Below, piece after piece: positions 27,668 to 37,200 of a stretch of DNA of 64,000 nucleotides. Within the stretch, counting starts at the first letter, position 1. Each line of letters begins with the position of its first letter. A program made the translations under genes and the position numbers. Location: positions 1-64,000 of the forward strand of contig CAIQQJ010000059.1 of assembly GCA_903873905.1 (NCBI GenBank), read 5' to 3'. The notes below the pieces were generated by a model. That model had not been told where the DNA came from. It made no database searches and saw nothing but the letters and a program-made list of their open reading frames with translations. This DNA comes from an uncultured Flavobacteriales bacterium. Its GTDB lineage: Bacteria > Bacteroidota > Bacteroidia > Palsa-965.

Positions 27668-29284
27668 ATGACCACCGAAGAAATTGCGAAAAAGCTCAAC
27701 CTCACTGCTCAATTGCAGGAACTTCACGGACAAAATCCGTTCAAGGTGAAGGCCTTAACAAATGCAGCTTTCCGATTAAAAAAAACCGAGATTAGTCTGG
27801 AAGGAAAAAGTCTTGAGGAATTGACTGCAATGGAAGGAATTGGAAAGGGAATTGCTGCAAAGATTTTTGAATTGCAAACCACAGGAAAGCTCAAGGAACT
27901 GGAAGAGGTGCTTTCAATTACGCCACTTGGTGTAGTTGAAATGTTGCATATAAAGGGAATTGGGCCGAAAAAAGTTGCGCAATTATGGAAAGAACTGGAA
28001 GTGGAATCGCCTGGAGAACTTTTATACGCCTGCAATGAAAATCGTTTGGTTGAACTCAAGGGATTCGGTGAAAAAACACAAGCCGCTGTAAAAAAGTTCA
28101 TTGAATTTTCAATGGAGAGTAAAGGCAAATTCCATTATGCCGCCTGTGAAAAAACGGCACTTGCATTGGTGGAATTCCTAAAAAAACAAACTGGCTCAGA
28201 ATTCATTTCGCTCTCCGGAGACATTCGCAGAAAATCCATCATCATTTTGGGAATTGAAATTGTTGCCGCCGTTCCTGAAAAGAAAATCAATTTATTGAAT
28301 TTTGAAAACCCTAGAAATATTCCTGTTCATGTTCACACCTGCGAAGAGGATGAATTCGCTGAGGTTTTGTTCCGCACAACAGCTTCTCCTTCTCATTTGA
28401 AACAACTCGAAACTTTTTCATACCGCGGAGAGTTACATCCTGAAACGGAAGAAGAACTTTACGCCGGATATGAATTGGATTATATTGAGCCTGAATTGCG
28501 CGAAGGCCGAGGCGAAATAATGTTGGCGCAACACAGCAAACTTCCAAAACTCATTGAGGAAACTGATCTGAAAGGAGTGCTGCATAATCACAGCAAATAC
28601 AGCGATGGCATGAGTTCACTTTCTCAAATGGCAGAAGCTTGTCGTACATTGGGCTATTCCTATTTCGGAATTTGTGACCATTCTCAATCTGCTTTTTATG
28701 CAAATGGAATGAAAGTCTATTCCGTTCAAGAACAACAATTGGAAATTGATGAACTCAATAAGAAAATGTTTCCTTTCAAAATTTTCAAGGGAATAGAATC
28801 TGACATTTTGAATAACGGCTCGCTCGATTATGAAAAAGAAATTCTTGAAACCTTCGATTTCGTTGTTGCTTCCGTTCATTCCAATCTGAAAATGGATAAG
28901 GAAAAAGCAACTGCAAGATTATTGAAAGCGATTGAAAATCCATTCACAACAATTTTAGGTCATCCAACAGGCAGATTATTGCTTTCACGTGAAGGTTATC
29001 CAATCGATCATAAAAAAATAATTGACGCTTGTGCCGCGAATGGAGTTGCCATAGAATTGAATGCGCATCCTTATCGTTTGGATATCGATTGGACTTGGAT
29101 TCCTTATTGTATTGAAAAAGGCATTATGATTTCCATCAATCCCGACGCGCATGAAACAGCTGGCTTGCTCGATTTGCATTGGGGAATCGCTGCTGCAAGA
29201 AAAGGAATGTTGACGAAAGAAACTTGTTTGAATGCAATGAGTCTGGAGGAAATTACAAAGTGGTTTGGTGCGAAGAAAAAATAA
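27668..29284 (+). CDS. PolX-type protein with a dead polymerase palm and an intact PHP domain
   Basis: 538 residues, a little shorter than B. subtilis PolX (570). Helix-hairpin-helix motifs lie at about 55-62 (IGKGIAAK) and 100-107 (GIGPKKVA). The palm motif that should read GSLRR...GDID is SGDIRR then LGIEI; residue 195 is Gly and 197 Glu in place of the two metal-binding Asp, and the third Asp position is VHVH (about 220-223). The C-terminal PHP domain is complete: LHNHSKYSDG (H306, H308), CDHSQSA, GIESDIL, SVHSN, GHPTGRLL, PDAHE. It is probably a Mn-dependent 3'-5' exonuclease or phosphatase that has lost polymerase activity. Confidence 0.9.
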   Translation: MTTEEIAKKLNLTAQLQELHGQNPFKVKALTNAAFRLKKTEISLEGKSLEELTAMEGIGKGIAAKIFELQTTGKLKELEEVLSITPLGVVEMLHIKGIGPKKVAQLWKELEVESPGELLYACNENRLVELKGFGEKTQAAVKKFIEFSMESKGKFHYAACEKTALALVEFLKKQTGSEFISLSGDIRRKSIIILGIEIVAAVPEKKINLLNFENPRNIPVHVHTCEEDEFAEVLFRTTASPSHLKQLETFSYRGELHPETEEELYAGYELDYIEPELREGRGEIMLAQHSKLPKLIEETDLKGVLHNHSKYSDGMSSLSQMAEACRTLGYSYFGICDHSQSAFYANGMKVYSVQEQQLEIDELNKKMFPFKIFKGIESDILNNGSLDYEKEILETFDFVVASVHSNLKMDKEKATARLLKAIENPFTTILGHPTGRLLLSREGYPIDHKKIIDACAANGVAIELNAHPYRLDIDWTWIPYCIEKGIMISINPDAHETAGLLDLHWGIAAARKGMLTKETCLNAMSLEEITKWFGAKKK

Positions 29285-29310
29285 TTTTGAATTTTAAATT
29301 TTGAATTGGG
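29285..29310. repeat. heptad array, left flank of a small membrane gene
   Basis: TTTTGA, ATTTTAA, ATTTTGA, ATTGGGA in 7-bp register, starting at the base after the PolX-like stop. The array at 29514-29541 on the other side of the small gene is its reverse complement. Confidence 0.75.
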
Positions 29311-29508
29311 ATGGGAAATAAATTTGTCAAAATTGTCATTTGCATTGTAATGATAATTTCAGGTTTCTTATTGCCAGGGATTGCATTTACAACACCGATG
29401 GGCGACCATCACATAAATGAATTACTAATTATACTTGGGTTCATTTTGATGCCACTTGGAATTATTCTATTAGTTTTTGCCTCCATTTCAAAAGCGAAAA
29501 AATGCTAA
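29311..29508 (+). CDS. small two-helix membrane protein
   Basis: 65 residues, no family recognised. Two hydrophobic segments (about 6-27 and 38-58) are joined by a polar loop (TTPMGDHHINE), and the tail is SKAKKC. The gene is tightly boxed in by complementary AATTTTGAATT arrays, and its ATG overlaps the last unit of the left array. Coding is likely because composition is membrane-like throughout, but it could be fortuitous. Confidence 0.55.
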   Translation: MGNKFVKIVICIVMIISGFLLPGIAFTTPMGDHHINELLIILGFILMPLGIILLVFASISKAKKC

Positions 29509-29513
29509 TTAAA

Positions 29514-29580
29514 AATTTAGAATTCAAAATTCAAAATTAATTTCACAACTTTTCAACCTTTCAACTTTCAAACATTTCAA
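29514..29580. repeat. heptad then octad array before the GH3 gene
   Basis: 29514-29541: AATTTAG, AATTCAA, AATTCAA, AATTAAT (7-bp). 29549-29580: TTTCAACC-like units with an 8-bp spacing, the reverse complement of the array at 14741-14788. The ATG of the GH3 gene is 10 bases further on. Confidence 0.78.
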
Positions 29581-29589
29581 CCGTAAAAA

Positions 29590-31107
29590 ATGGCCCTCCT
29601 AAATTCCATAGCAAGTTGGTACATGACCAAACGAATCCATCAAATAGATTTGTTCAGGAAATATCCGCATGAAGTGCAGCAAGAGTGGTTTCAGAAATTA
29701 ATTGAATCAGGCAGAGAAACAGAGTTTGGGAAAAAATATGGGTTTAATGAAATCACAAACGCTGAACAATTCCGAAGGCAAATTCCATTACAAAATTACG
29801 ATTCGTTAAAACCGTACATCGAACGTTTACGCAAAGGTGAACAGTTTTTATTGTGGCCAACCGACGTAAAATGGTTTGCCAAATCGGCCGGAACCACCAA
29901 CGACAAAAGCAAATTCATTCCCATCACCGAAGAATCATTGAAAGGCTGCCATTACAAAGGTGGAAAAGACATGATCACTTTTTATTGTAATAATTATCCC
30001 GATCATCATTTGTTCACCGGAAAAAATCTTGCGCTCGGTGGTTCGCATCAAACGGAAGTTTATGATTTCAATGAATCCTACACGGGCGACGTTTCTGCAA
30101 TCATTATTCAGAATCTCCCATTGATCGCTGACTATTTTCGTTCTCCAAGTGTTGACATTGCCTTGATTGGGGAATGGGAAGAGAAATTGGAAAAAGTTGC
30201 ATCCTCCACCATCGATGAAAATGTGGTGAGCCTTGCTGGTGTACCTTCCTGGATGTTGGTGTTGCTCAAGAAAGTTTTGAATGACACCGGGAAAAAATCC
30301 ATCAAGGAAATTTGGCCGAACCTTGAAGTTTATTTTCATGGCGGTGTAAGTTATTCTCCCTATCGAAATCAGGTAAATGAATTGTTGGGTTTCGATATTC
30401 ATTTGCTTGAATTGTTCAATGCATCGGAAGGTTTTTTCGGAATGCAAGACCAGCGCGATTCTAATGAATTGTTACTCCTCCTGGATTACGGAATATATTA
30501 TGAATTTCTCCCTGAAGAGGAATGGAACAACGAAAACGGCAAAACACTGACACTTGATGAAGTTGTATTAGGTCACAACTACGCACTTGTCATCTCAACA
30601 ACAGGAGGTTTATGGCGCTACAATGTTGGCGACACCATTGAATTCACAAATCTCCTTCCCTACCGTTTCAAAATCACTGGAAGAACGAAACATTTCATCA
30701 ACGCGTTCGGAGAAGAATTGATGATTGGCAATGCGGAGAAAGCCTTAGAAATTGCTTGTGAAAAAACGGGTGCGGAAATAAATGAATACACCGCTGCTCC
30801 TATTTACATGAACAAAGAAAATAAACAAGGCGCTCATGAATGGCTAATCGAATTCAAAAAAACTCCCGCCGATTTAATTTATTTTTCCGAACTCCTCGAC
30901 AACGCACTAAAAACAATCAATTCTGATTACGAAGCAAAACGGTATCACAACCTGGCCTTGCAGTTTCCAATCATACGAAGTCTTCCGCAAGGAACATTTT
31001 ACAATTGGTTGAAATCAAAAAACAAATTGGGCGGTCAACATAAAATTCCACGCTTGTCGAATGAAAGAAAATTTGTGGAAGAAATCCTGGCATTGAAGAA
31101 ATGGTAG
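29590..31107 (+). CDS. GH3 family acyl-adenylate-forming protein
   Basis: 505 residues, full length for the family. The nucleotide-binding motif SAGTTNDKSKFIP is at about 98-110, with NASEGFFGMQ near 280 and the hinge region YRFKITGRTKHFINAFGEEL near 355-375. Plant GH3 enzymes join amino acids to hormones such as jasmonate or auxin via an acyl-AMP. Bacterial members are common in Bacteroidota but their substrates are unknown. Cytoplasmic. Confidence 0.9.
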   Translation: MALLNSIASWYMTKRIHQIDLFRKYPHEVQQEWFQKLIESGRETEFGKKYGFNEITNAEQFRRQIPLQNYDSLKPYIERLRKGEQFLLWPTDVKWFAKSAGTTNDKSKFIPITEESLKGCHYKGGKDMITFYCNNYPDHHLFTGKNLALGGSHQTEVYDFNESYTGDVSAIIIQNLPLIADYFRSPSVDIALIGEWEEKLEKVASSTIDENVVSLAGVPSWMLVLLKKVLNDTGKKSIKEIWPNLEVYFHGGVSYSPYRNQVNELLGFDIHLLELFNASEGFFGMQDQRDSNELLLLLDYGIYYEFLPEEEWNNENGKTLTLDEVVLGHNYALVISTTGGLWRYNVGDTIEFTNLLPYRFKITGRTKHFINAFGEELMIGNAEKALEIACEKTGAEINEYTAAPIYMNKENKQGAHEWLIEFKKTPADLIYFSELLDNALKTINSDYEAKRYHNLALQFPIIRSLPQGTFYNWLKSKNKLGGQHKIPRLSNERKFVEEILALKKW

Positions 31108-31109
31108 CA

Positions 31110-31151
31110 AGTATCAGGTATCTGGTATCAAGTATTTGGCATTAAATATTT
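31110..31151. repeat. heptad array, left arm around a dispersed element
   Basis: Six 7-bp units beginning two bases after the GH3 stop: AGTATCA, GGTATCT, GGTATCA, AGTATTT, GGCATTA, AATATTT. Confidence 0.85.
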
Positions 31152-31176
31152 CTTGAAATAATTAATTCTCAATTTT

Positions 31177-31260
31177 GGGCGTGTCCCTCCTGCGTCAGGT
31201 CGGGCTTTTCACTGCAAGTCCTCCTGCGTCTGGGCTTTCCGTTACAATCCCTCACGCAAA
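31177..31260 (+). repeat. dispersed GGGCGTG/CTCACGC element nested between heptad arms
   Basis: It begins GGGCGTGTCCCTCCTGCG, has GTCGGGCTTTTCACTGCAAG and TGGGCTTTCCGTTACAATCC, and ends CTCACGCAAA. No central CCCAACA hairpin is present, which makes this a short form. A short frame across it is a chance reading of the repeat. Confidence 0.93.
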
Positions 31261-31266
31261 AACAGC

Positions 31267-31301
31267 ATCTACCAGATACCAAATACCCGAAACCCGATAC
31301 C
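31267..31301. repeat. heptad array, right arm around a dispersed element
   Basis: Five 7-bp units ATCTACC, AGATACC, AAATACC, CGAAACC, CGATACC, reverse complementary to the left arm at 31110-31130. Confidence 0.85.
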
Positions 31302-31325
31302 TTTTTTTTCCACTAACTTTACTAA

Positions 31326-32117
31326 ATGATCCGCCTGCTCACATTCCTAACAATACTTCTTCCACTCGCAGCATTTTCCCCTGTTATGAAGCTGCCGGAT
31401 TTTGTCATCAATGTTGAAGCTTCAAGAATGACTTCCGACAATATCGGAAACGTATATCTCATCAAGGACGAATCCATTGCGAAATACGATTCGAAAGGAG
31501 TTCTGCAAAAAACATTCAGCAATAAAAATTTCGGAGCCATCACTTCGGCTGACGCGACCAATGCCTTGCGCATCATTTTATTTTACAAGGATTTTAATCG
31601 CGTTGTCACGCTCGACAATACACTAAGTCAGAATGGCGATCCTTTGACCTTGGAAACAATTGGCTATCCACTTGCCTCTCTCGTTGCAGCTTCGCACGAC
31701 AATGGTTTGTGGGTTTTTGATCAGGCGAATTTCGAATTGCTTCGTCTCAATAGAAACCTGCAAGTGGAAAATCGCAGTGGAAATCTTTCCCAAATACTGG
31801 GAATTGATTTACAACCCAATTTTCTAATTGAAAAAGACAATCGTTTATTTCTGAATAATCCATCCACAGGAATTCTCACGTTTGATGTATTCGGAACCTA
31901 TTCAAAAACATTGCCGATAAAAAATCTAAATAAATTCCAAGTGGTGGACGATGCAATTCTTTATTTCGAAAAAGGGACCTTGGTTACCGAATCCATTAGT
32001 ATCGACAATAAACTTTCTTTCACCGAACCTTCCGACACCACCGCACTCGATATGCGTATGGAAAAAAATGCTGTTTTCGTTTTGAAAAGGAATTCATTGG
32101 AGATTTACAATAAATAA
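31326..32117 (+). CDS. exported beta-propeller-like hypothetical protein
   Basis: 263 residues. Signal peptide of about 20 residues (MIRLLTFLTILLPLAAFS); the mature part has regularly spaced strand motifs such as NVYLIKDESIAKYDSKG, GLWVFDQANFELLRLN and RLFLNNPSTGILTFD, consistent with a partial beta-propeller. No sorting domain. A TAACTTTA box ends four bases before the ATG, so a leaderless mRNA is possible. Similar proteins are frequent and unnamed in Bacteroidota. Confidence 0.7.
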   Translation: MIRLLTFLTILLPLAAFSPVMKLPDFVINVEASRMTSDNIGNVYLIKDESIAKYDSKGVLQKTFSNKNFGAITSADATNALRIILFYKDFNRVVTLDNTLSQNGDPLTLETIGYPLASLVAASHDNGLWVFDQANFELLRLNRNLQVENRSGNLSQILGIDLQPNFLIEKDNRLFLNNPSTGILTFDVFGTYSKTLPIKNLNKFQVVDDAILYFEKGTLVTESISIDNKLSFTEPSDTTALDMRMEKNAVFVLKRNSLEIYNK

Positions 32118-32126
32118 AATTTTATT

Positions 32127-32200
32127 GTCAGACTGAGTGTTTTTTGTCAACGGAAATTTCAATTACTTCTCAAAAATCAATTGACAAAAAAAGTATCGAA
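32127..32200. repeat. CAGACTGAGTG family inverted repeat
   Basis: It begins TGTCAGACTGAGTG, has TTTTTTGTCAA at 32140-32150 pairing with TTGACAAAAAA at 32181-32191, and ends AAGTATCGAA. The same ingredients occur at 47027, 52553 and 61154. It abuts a dispersed element. Confidence 0.7.
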
Positions 32201-32203
32201 ATA

Positions 32204-32273
32204 TGCGTGAGGGATTGCAGCAAGCTACCACGTAGCGCGAAAAGCCCGACCTGAGGAACGAAGGACACGCCCC
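32204..32273 (-). repeat. dispersed GGGCGTG/CTCACGC element, short minus copy
   Basis: On the minus strand: GGGGCGTGTCCTTCG, AGGTCGGGCTTTTCGCG, a small CTACGTGGTAG hairpin, then TGCAATCCCTCACGCATA. It lies between convergent genes. Confidence 0.9.
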
Positions 32274-32392
32274 AATAATATAGAAGCAGTAGTATTTAGA
32301 AGTAAGGGTTTCGGATATTAAAAAAAACGTCAGAAAAAAAATGAATATCGAAGTGAAAAAAATCTGAAATTTCGAATTCTCAAATTTTCAAA

Positions 32393-33391
32393 TCAAGAAT
32401 TCATTTTCACAGCCAAATCAATCAGTCTGTTGGAGTATCCCATTTCATTATCATACCATCCCAAAACTTTCACCATGTTCCCTACGATGGAAGTGAACTC
32501 GGCATCGTAAACACAGGAGTGTGGATTTCCTACACAATCAATGGAGACAATCGGATCTTCGGTATACTCCAGAATGCTCTTTAATTCGCCCTGAGCAGCT
32601 TTTTTGAAGGCCGCATTGATTTCCTTTACTGAAGCGCTTTTATTCAATACGCACGTAATGTCCGTCAAAGAACCATCGGGCACAGGCACACGAATTCCGC
32701 AGCCACCCAATTTTCCTTCGAGGTGCGGGAATATTTTTGTGATGGCTTTCGCTGCTCCTGTTGAAGTTGGAATCATTGAAACGGCTGCAGCACGCGCACG
32801 ACGCAAATCGGAATGTGGCGCATCATGCAAACGCTGATCGCCGGTATAAGAATGGACGGTTGTGATATAGCCATCTTCAATTCCCCAATTGTCGTCGAGT
32901 ACTTTTATCATTGGTGCGGCACAATTGGTGGTGCAGGAAGCATTGGAAACAATCAGATCCTCATTGGTGACAATGGAATCGTTGACGCCCATCACAATCG
33001 CCTTGATGTCATTTCCATTGGGTGGTGCAGAAAGCAAAACTTTTTTCGCTCCAGCTTTCAAATGAAGTGTTGCAGAAGCTGTATCCAAAAATTTTCCAGT
33101 CGATTCAATAACGATATCCGTTCCAAACTCACCCCATTTCAATTTCGATGGATCTTTTTCAGCGGTAACCGGAATACGTTTTCCATTGACGATTATCGCA
33201 TTTCCCTCTACGCTAACATCGCCATTAAAGCGTCGATGAACAGAATCATACTTCAACAAATGCGCGAGTGTGTGAGCATCTGTTAGATCGTTTATGGCAA
33301 CGATTTCAATATCCTTTCGTTCGAAAATCACGCGAAGAGAAACTCGTCCGATTCGACCGAAACCGTTTATTGCAATGCGAAGAGGTTTCAT
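32393..33391 (-). CDS. gap: type I glyceraldehyde-3-phosphate dehydrogenase
   Basis: 332 residues. NAD-binding INGFGRIGR is at the N-terminus, the catalytic cysteine is C153 in SNASCTTNC, and the base is H180 in TTVHSYTGDQ. WYDNEMGYSNRL is near the end. It oxidises glyceraldehyde-3-phosphate in glycolysis (and the reverse in gluconeogenesis). The single-gene unit is preceded by its own -7 box. Confidence 0.97.
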   Translation of the reverse strand: MKPLRIAINGFGRIGRVSLRVIFERKDIEIVAINDLTDAHTLAHLLKYDSVHRRFNGDVSVEGNAIIVNGKRIPVTAEKDPSKLKWGEFGTDIVIESTGKFLDTASATLHLKAGAKKVLLSAPPNGNDIKAIVMGVNDSIVTNEDLIVSNASCTTNCAAPMIKVLDDNWGIEDGYITTVHSYTGDQRLHDAPHSDLRRARAAAVSMIPTSTGAAKAITKIFPHLEGKLGGCGIRVPVPDGSLTDITCVLNKSASVKEINAAFKKAAQGELKSILEYTEDPIVSIDCVGNPHSCVYDAEFTSIVGNMVKVLGWYDNEMGYSNRLIDLAVKMNS

Positions 33392-33408
33392 AAATAAAAT
33401 ATTTGATT

Positions 33409-33416
33409 CAAAGTTA
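33409..33416 (-). promoter_or_regulatory. putative -7 element of gap
   Basis: TAACTTTG on the minus strand is an exact TAnnTTTG match, 17 bases before the ATG. No TTTG at the expected -33 site. Confidence 0.55.
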
Positions 33417-33431
33417 CAAGATTGGAATCAG

Positions 33432-33459
33432 TAATTGGTGATTGGTGATTGGTGATTGT
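33432..33459. repeat. heptad array upstream of gap
   Basis: TAATTGG, TGATTGG, TGATTGG, TGATTGT in exact 7-bp register. It covers the region just upstream of the gap promoter. The related word ATTGGTA is used at 47251-47294. Confidence 0.8.
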
Positions 33460-33561
33460 TCTCAATGTCACTTGGGCGAAAAAACAAAATAGAGGTAAGC
33501 ACATAAACCAACCACAAATAATTTTCTTAATCATAAAAAATCAATTTTACCAATGAAAAAG

Positions 33562-33591
33562 GCATAAAAAAAGGGGCAATGAAGCCCCTTT
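33562..33591 (-). terminator. intrinsic terminator of the SWIB gene
   Basis: On the minus strand AAAGGGGC (33591-33584) pairs with GCCCCTTT (33577-33570) and is followed by a run of T. It lies 21 bases after the SWIB stop. Confidence 0.9.
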
Positions 33592-33611
33592 CTTTGAAAA
33601 TAATCCGCAGA

Positions 33612-33950
33612 CTATTTTACGTGTTTTGAAAGAACTTTTGCAAGTTCGAACATGGAAATTTGTGCTTTTCCACCGAAAACAACTTTCAATTTCGCGTCAG
33701 CATTGATCATGCGACGGTTCTTTTTGTCTTGAAGACCATTTTTCTTAATGTACACCCAGATCTTTTTAACGATCTCTGTGCGAGGAATTGGTTTGCTACC
33801 AACTACTTCTGCAAGAGCTGGGCTAAGTGTGAGTTCTTTCATGAAAGCAGCATTCGGCTTACGAGCTGATTTCTTTTTAGCTGCTTTTTTAGGAGCTGAT
33901 TTTTTAGGAGCTGATTTCTTAGCTGCTTTTTTTGCGACTTTTTTTGCCAT
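33612..33950 (-). CDS. SWIB/MDM2 domain protein with histone H1-like lysine/alanine tail
   Basis: 112 residues. Residues 1-33 are almost only Lys, Ala, Pro and Ser in KKSAPKK-type units, like the tails of histone H1 and bacterial HU-like proteins. Residues 34-112 are a SWIB fold (LSPALAEVVGSKPIPRTEIVK, LQDKKNRRMINAD, LSKHVK). SWIB domains occur in eukaryotic chromatin remodelers and, in bacteria, in chlamydiae and Bacteroidota. It probably binds DNA or nucleoid proteins; that is inference from composition. Confidence 0.9.
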   Translation of the reverse strand: MAKKVAKKAAKKSAPKKSAPKKAAKKKSARKPNAAFMKELTLSPALAEVVGSKPIPRTEIVKKIWVYIKKNGLQDKKNRRMINADAKLKVVFGGKAQISMFELAKVLSKHVK

Positions 33951-34140
33951 GATTTTTTTTTGTTTTTGTTAATACCAATTGGTGCCCCAAAAATAGGATA
34001 AAAACTTATTGATAAACACGTTTTTACCAATGGTTAATAAAATGTCGAAAAAATCAAAAAAAAGTGATTCTATAAGGGGAATTTTCTCTTTTCAACTTTT
34101 TTTTTGTGCGGCGATTTTTTTTCTGAAATTTTTATCGATA

Positions 34141-34177
34141 CAAAAAAAACATCCCGATTGTTTTCACAACCGGGATG
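34141..34177 (-). terminator. intrinsic terminator of the T9SS beta-propeller gene
   Basis: On the minus strand CATCCCGGTTG pairs with CAATCGGGATG (one mismatch, loop of six), followed by eight T. It begins 25 bases after the stop codon. From there to 33951 the spacer holds only AT-rich sequence and the presumed SWIB promoter region. Confidence 0.92.
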
Positions 34178-34202
34178 CTTCGAAAAAAAAATAATTTATT
34201 TA

Positions 34203-37200
34203 TTAATTCATTTTGATGAATCGTCCGCTTCCTATACGTTTAGTGCCTTGTAGCACAGTGATGATGTAAGTTCCTTTCGAAAATTCTTGCGTTTCAAATC
34301 GTACAGTATTACTTCCTACACTCAGATTTTCGTAATCCTGTGCATAGATTAATTTACCTGTGAGATCATAAATTTTCACTGAAGCATCACCTTGTTTTGT
34401 GAGGTTAAAGGTCACATTTGAGTTATCAACAACTGGGTTCGGGAACACAAGTAAGTCGTGATTAATTCCATTTTCAGAGTTTGTATAAGAACTTGCTGGA
34501 GTATTTATTCCCACAAAACCTGGTTGGTAAGAAGAATCATCACGCCACATTCCGCGACCGTGTGAAGCCAAATAAAAACATCCTGAATTTGGCACTTGCC
34601 AATTTTCCCAACGCTGCTGACGAATCATGTCAACAGGACAAACATCGAATCCGTTCATTGCTGTTGCAAAGGATGGCACCGCAGCAGTAATGTTTGCAGT
34701 TTCATAAACACCATGCTCTGTACCAACAAGAACACGATTAGGAACATATTTATCAAACGAAATAGTGTAACAAGGAACACCTCCGATATTATCAAGATTT
34801 CCTGTTTTGTCAACGAATGTTCCAGTAGAATTTGTTGCTGTAGTAGCTACTGTAGTTAAATACACATAAGCAGTATTACTGAAATTACCCAATGAAACAA
34901 CAACCTGATTTGGATTATTTGGATTAACATCAATCATGCTGACATCACGTCCACCAAAATTACCAATGAGGGTACAAGTCACTTGACAAGTTGGATTGGC
35001 AACTGTTAATACTGCTGTGCTTTTGTGGTCAACATCTCCATGTGCAGAATCCGTTACAGTTCCAAGATTACTGATACGATATAATCCACCTGATGCAGTT
35101 CCGACATAAAGATCATCACCATTAGGTGACCAAGCCATACAGGAGCATTCACCTGCATAAGGATTCGGTTGAGAGAAAGTTCCTGCAATTTTTAGCCAAA
35201 GTGGATTGGTAGAAAAATCGATTGCTCTTCGTGTCATCCAAATTCCGCTATTGCTAGTAAATCCAACTGCAATGTGAGATTGTACCACATCTTGGATTTT
35301 CACAGTATCTCCTGGGTTTACTTGTGAAGCTACAGTATGATTGAGGTATTTTCCTGCAACATTACTTTCAACAGTAAATACAGTTCCTGCACCATATTGC
35401 AAGTAGAAGAATGCTTTAATAATTTTATTTGCTGCTGGAGCTGTAGAGAAAGTGATGCTGTAATTACCGTTCACACCATTTACTGTACCTGTTGTTCCAG
35501 CAGGGCTAGAAAGGTTTCCACTACCATTGCAATCGATTGTATCAAGACCACAAGCGAATCTAACGCTATCAAGAACCAAAGTTCCGACTGGACTTGCAAC
35601 TGGAATTGTTACAGAAATATTTCCTGTGTAATTTACAGAAGAGCCATCTGTAATGTTTTTGTTTTGGAGGATTCTTCCATCTACAACAGCAATGGTATCA
35701 CCACTTAATAAGTCATTGTTACTTTCCCAAAGACGTTCAGGTGTAACAAAACTTGCAAAGGCTTGTGTACCGAAACCGGTAATACCAGTTATTCTTGTAT
35801 TGTAAAATGAAGATGCACTTGCTCCACGATTATTTGAACGACTCAATGCACCAAAATAAACAGTTTGGAAAGTAGCAAGTGGATTGAGATAAGAGATATC
35901 GCACCATGCTCCATCACCACCACCAGTTACACTTGATGACATTGAAGTATTTCCAGTTCCGTCAATAAAGTTTGTACCGTTATCTTGACAACCGGCCATT
36001 GCCTGATTTTTCAATCCTGCAGTGTTTTCAATTGCGACAGAATAACATTGTGTAACATTATAACCTGCATTCATTGCAGAGTAAGTATGTCCATTATTGA
36101 GTGTGCGGAATATTCCTCCATCGCAACCAACATAAAATACACCTGCTAATGTTGGATGCCAAATGATTTCATGTTTATCAGAGTGAACATAATACGGATT
36201 GAAAGCACTTGCAGGGAATTCCATAGCAATTTGATTCCATTGTCCTGCAATTGGATTGGTTGTAATCATGTTCCATTCATACAATGCAGTACCACCAAAA
36301 ATTGCACGCATTTTATTACTAGGATCAACCGAAACAACATTATCATAAGTACCTTGACCATTGCCACCAAATGGATCAAACTGTGCATTACCTGCACCAC
36401 AAACTTGTGTCCAATGGGCACCTTTGTCAATCGAAACATCAACTGCTAACATTGTTCCTTGTCCTTGCGCTAAAAAAGCATAAACATAATTCGGATCAGA
36501 AGGTGCAAAAGCAACCGTAACACGTGATGCTGTACCAGTTGACCAACCATTTGCTGTAAGACCAACATTGGTAAATGTTGCGCCATGGTCCGTTGAAAGC
36601 CAAGGCTTATTTGATACAACTGCCATTACATCACCATTACTAGAAATTTCAACATCTAATGTAGCTGCTGTTGCAAGAGGTCCATTTGCACTTACCCAAT
36701 TTACTCCACCATCAGAAGAGATCTTAAATCCTTTATTTGTACCAGCATAAATGTGCTGAGGGTCTGCTGGATCAACTTTGATTTTATTTACACTGATCCA
36801 AGCTGAGGAAGTACTATTTGCATTGGAAGGTTGTGTACTTGAAAGTACATTCCAAGTTCCACCAAGGTCAGTTGATTTATAAATTCCACCACCAGTGAAA
36901 CCACCTGCACCTGTACCATATGTTGGATAGAAATTTCCTTCACCAGTTCCAACGTACAAATCTCCATTTGAAGCTTGAGCAATTGTTACCACTGTATTTA
37001 CAACACCAGAAACCGCAAAGAATCCAGCACAACGATGCCAGGTATTTGCAGCATCAATTGACTCCCAAAGACCACCACTTACTCCACCAGCAAACATATG
37101 TTGATGGGTAGCATCTTGGTTATCAAAAAGTATTGCTCGTGTTCTTCCACCAACATTATCAGGGCCAAGTTCAGTCCATGATGCAGCAGTAGCCACATTT

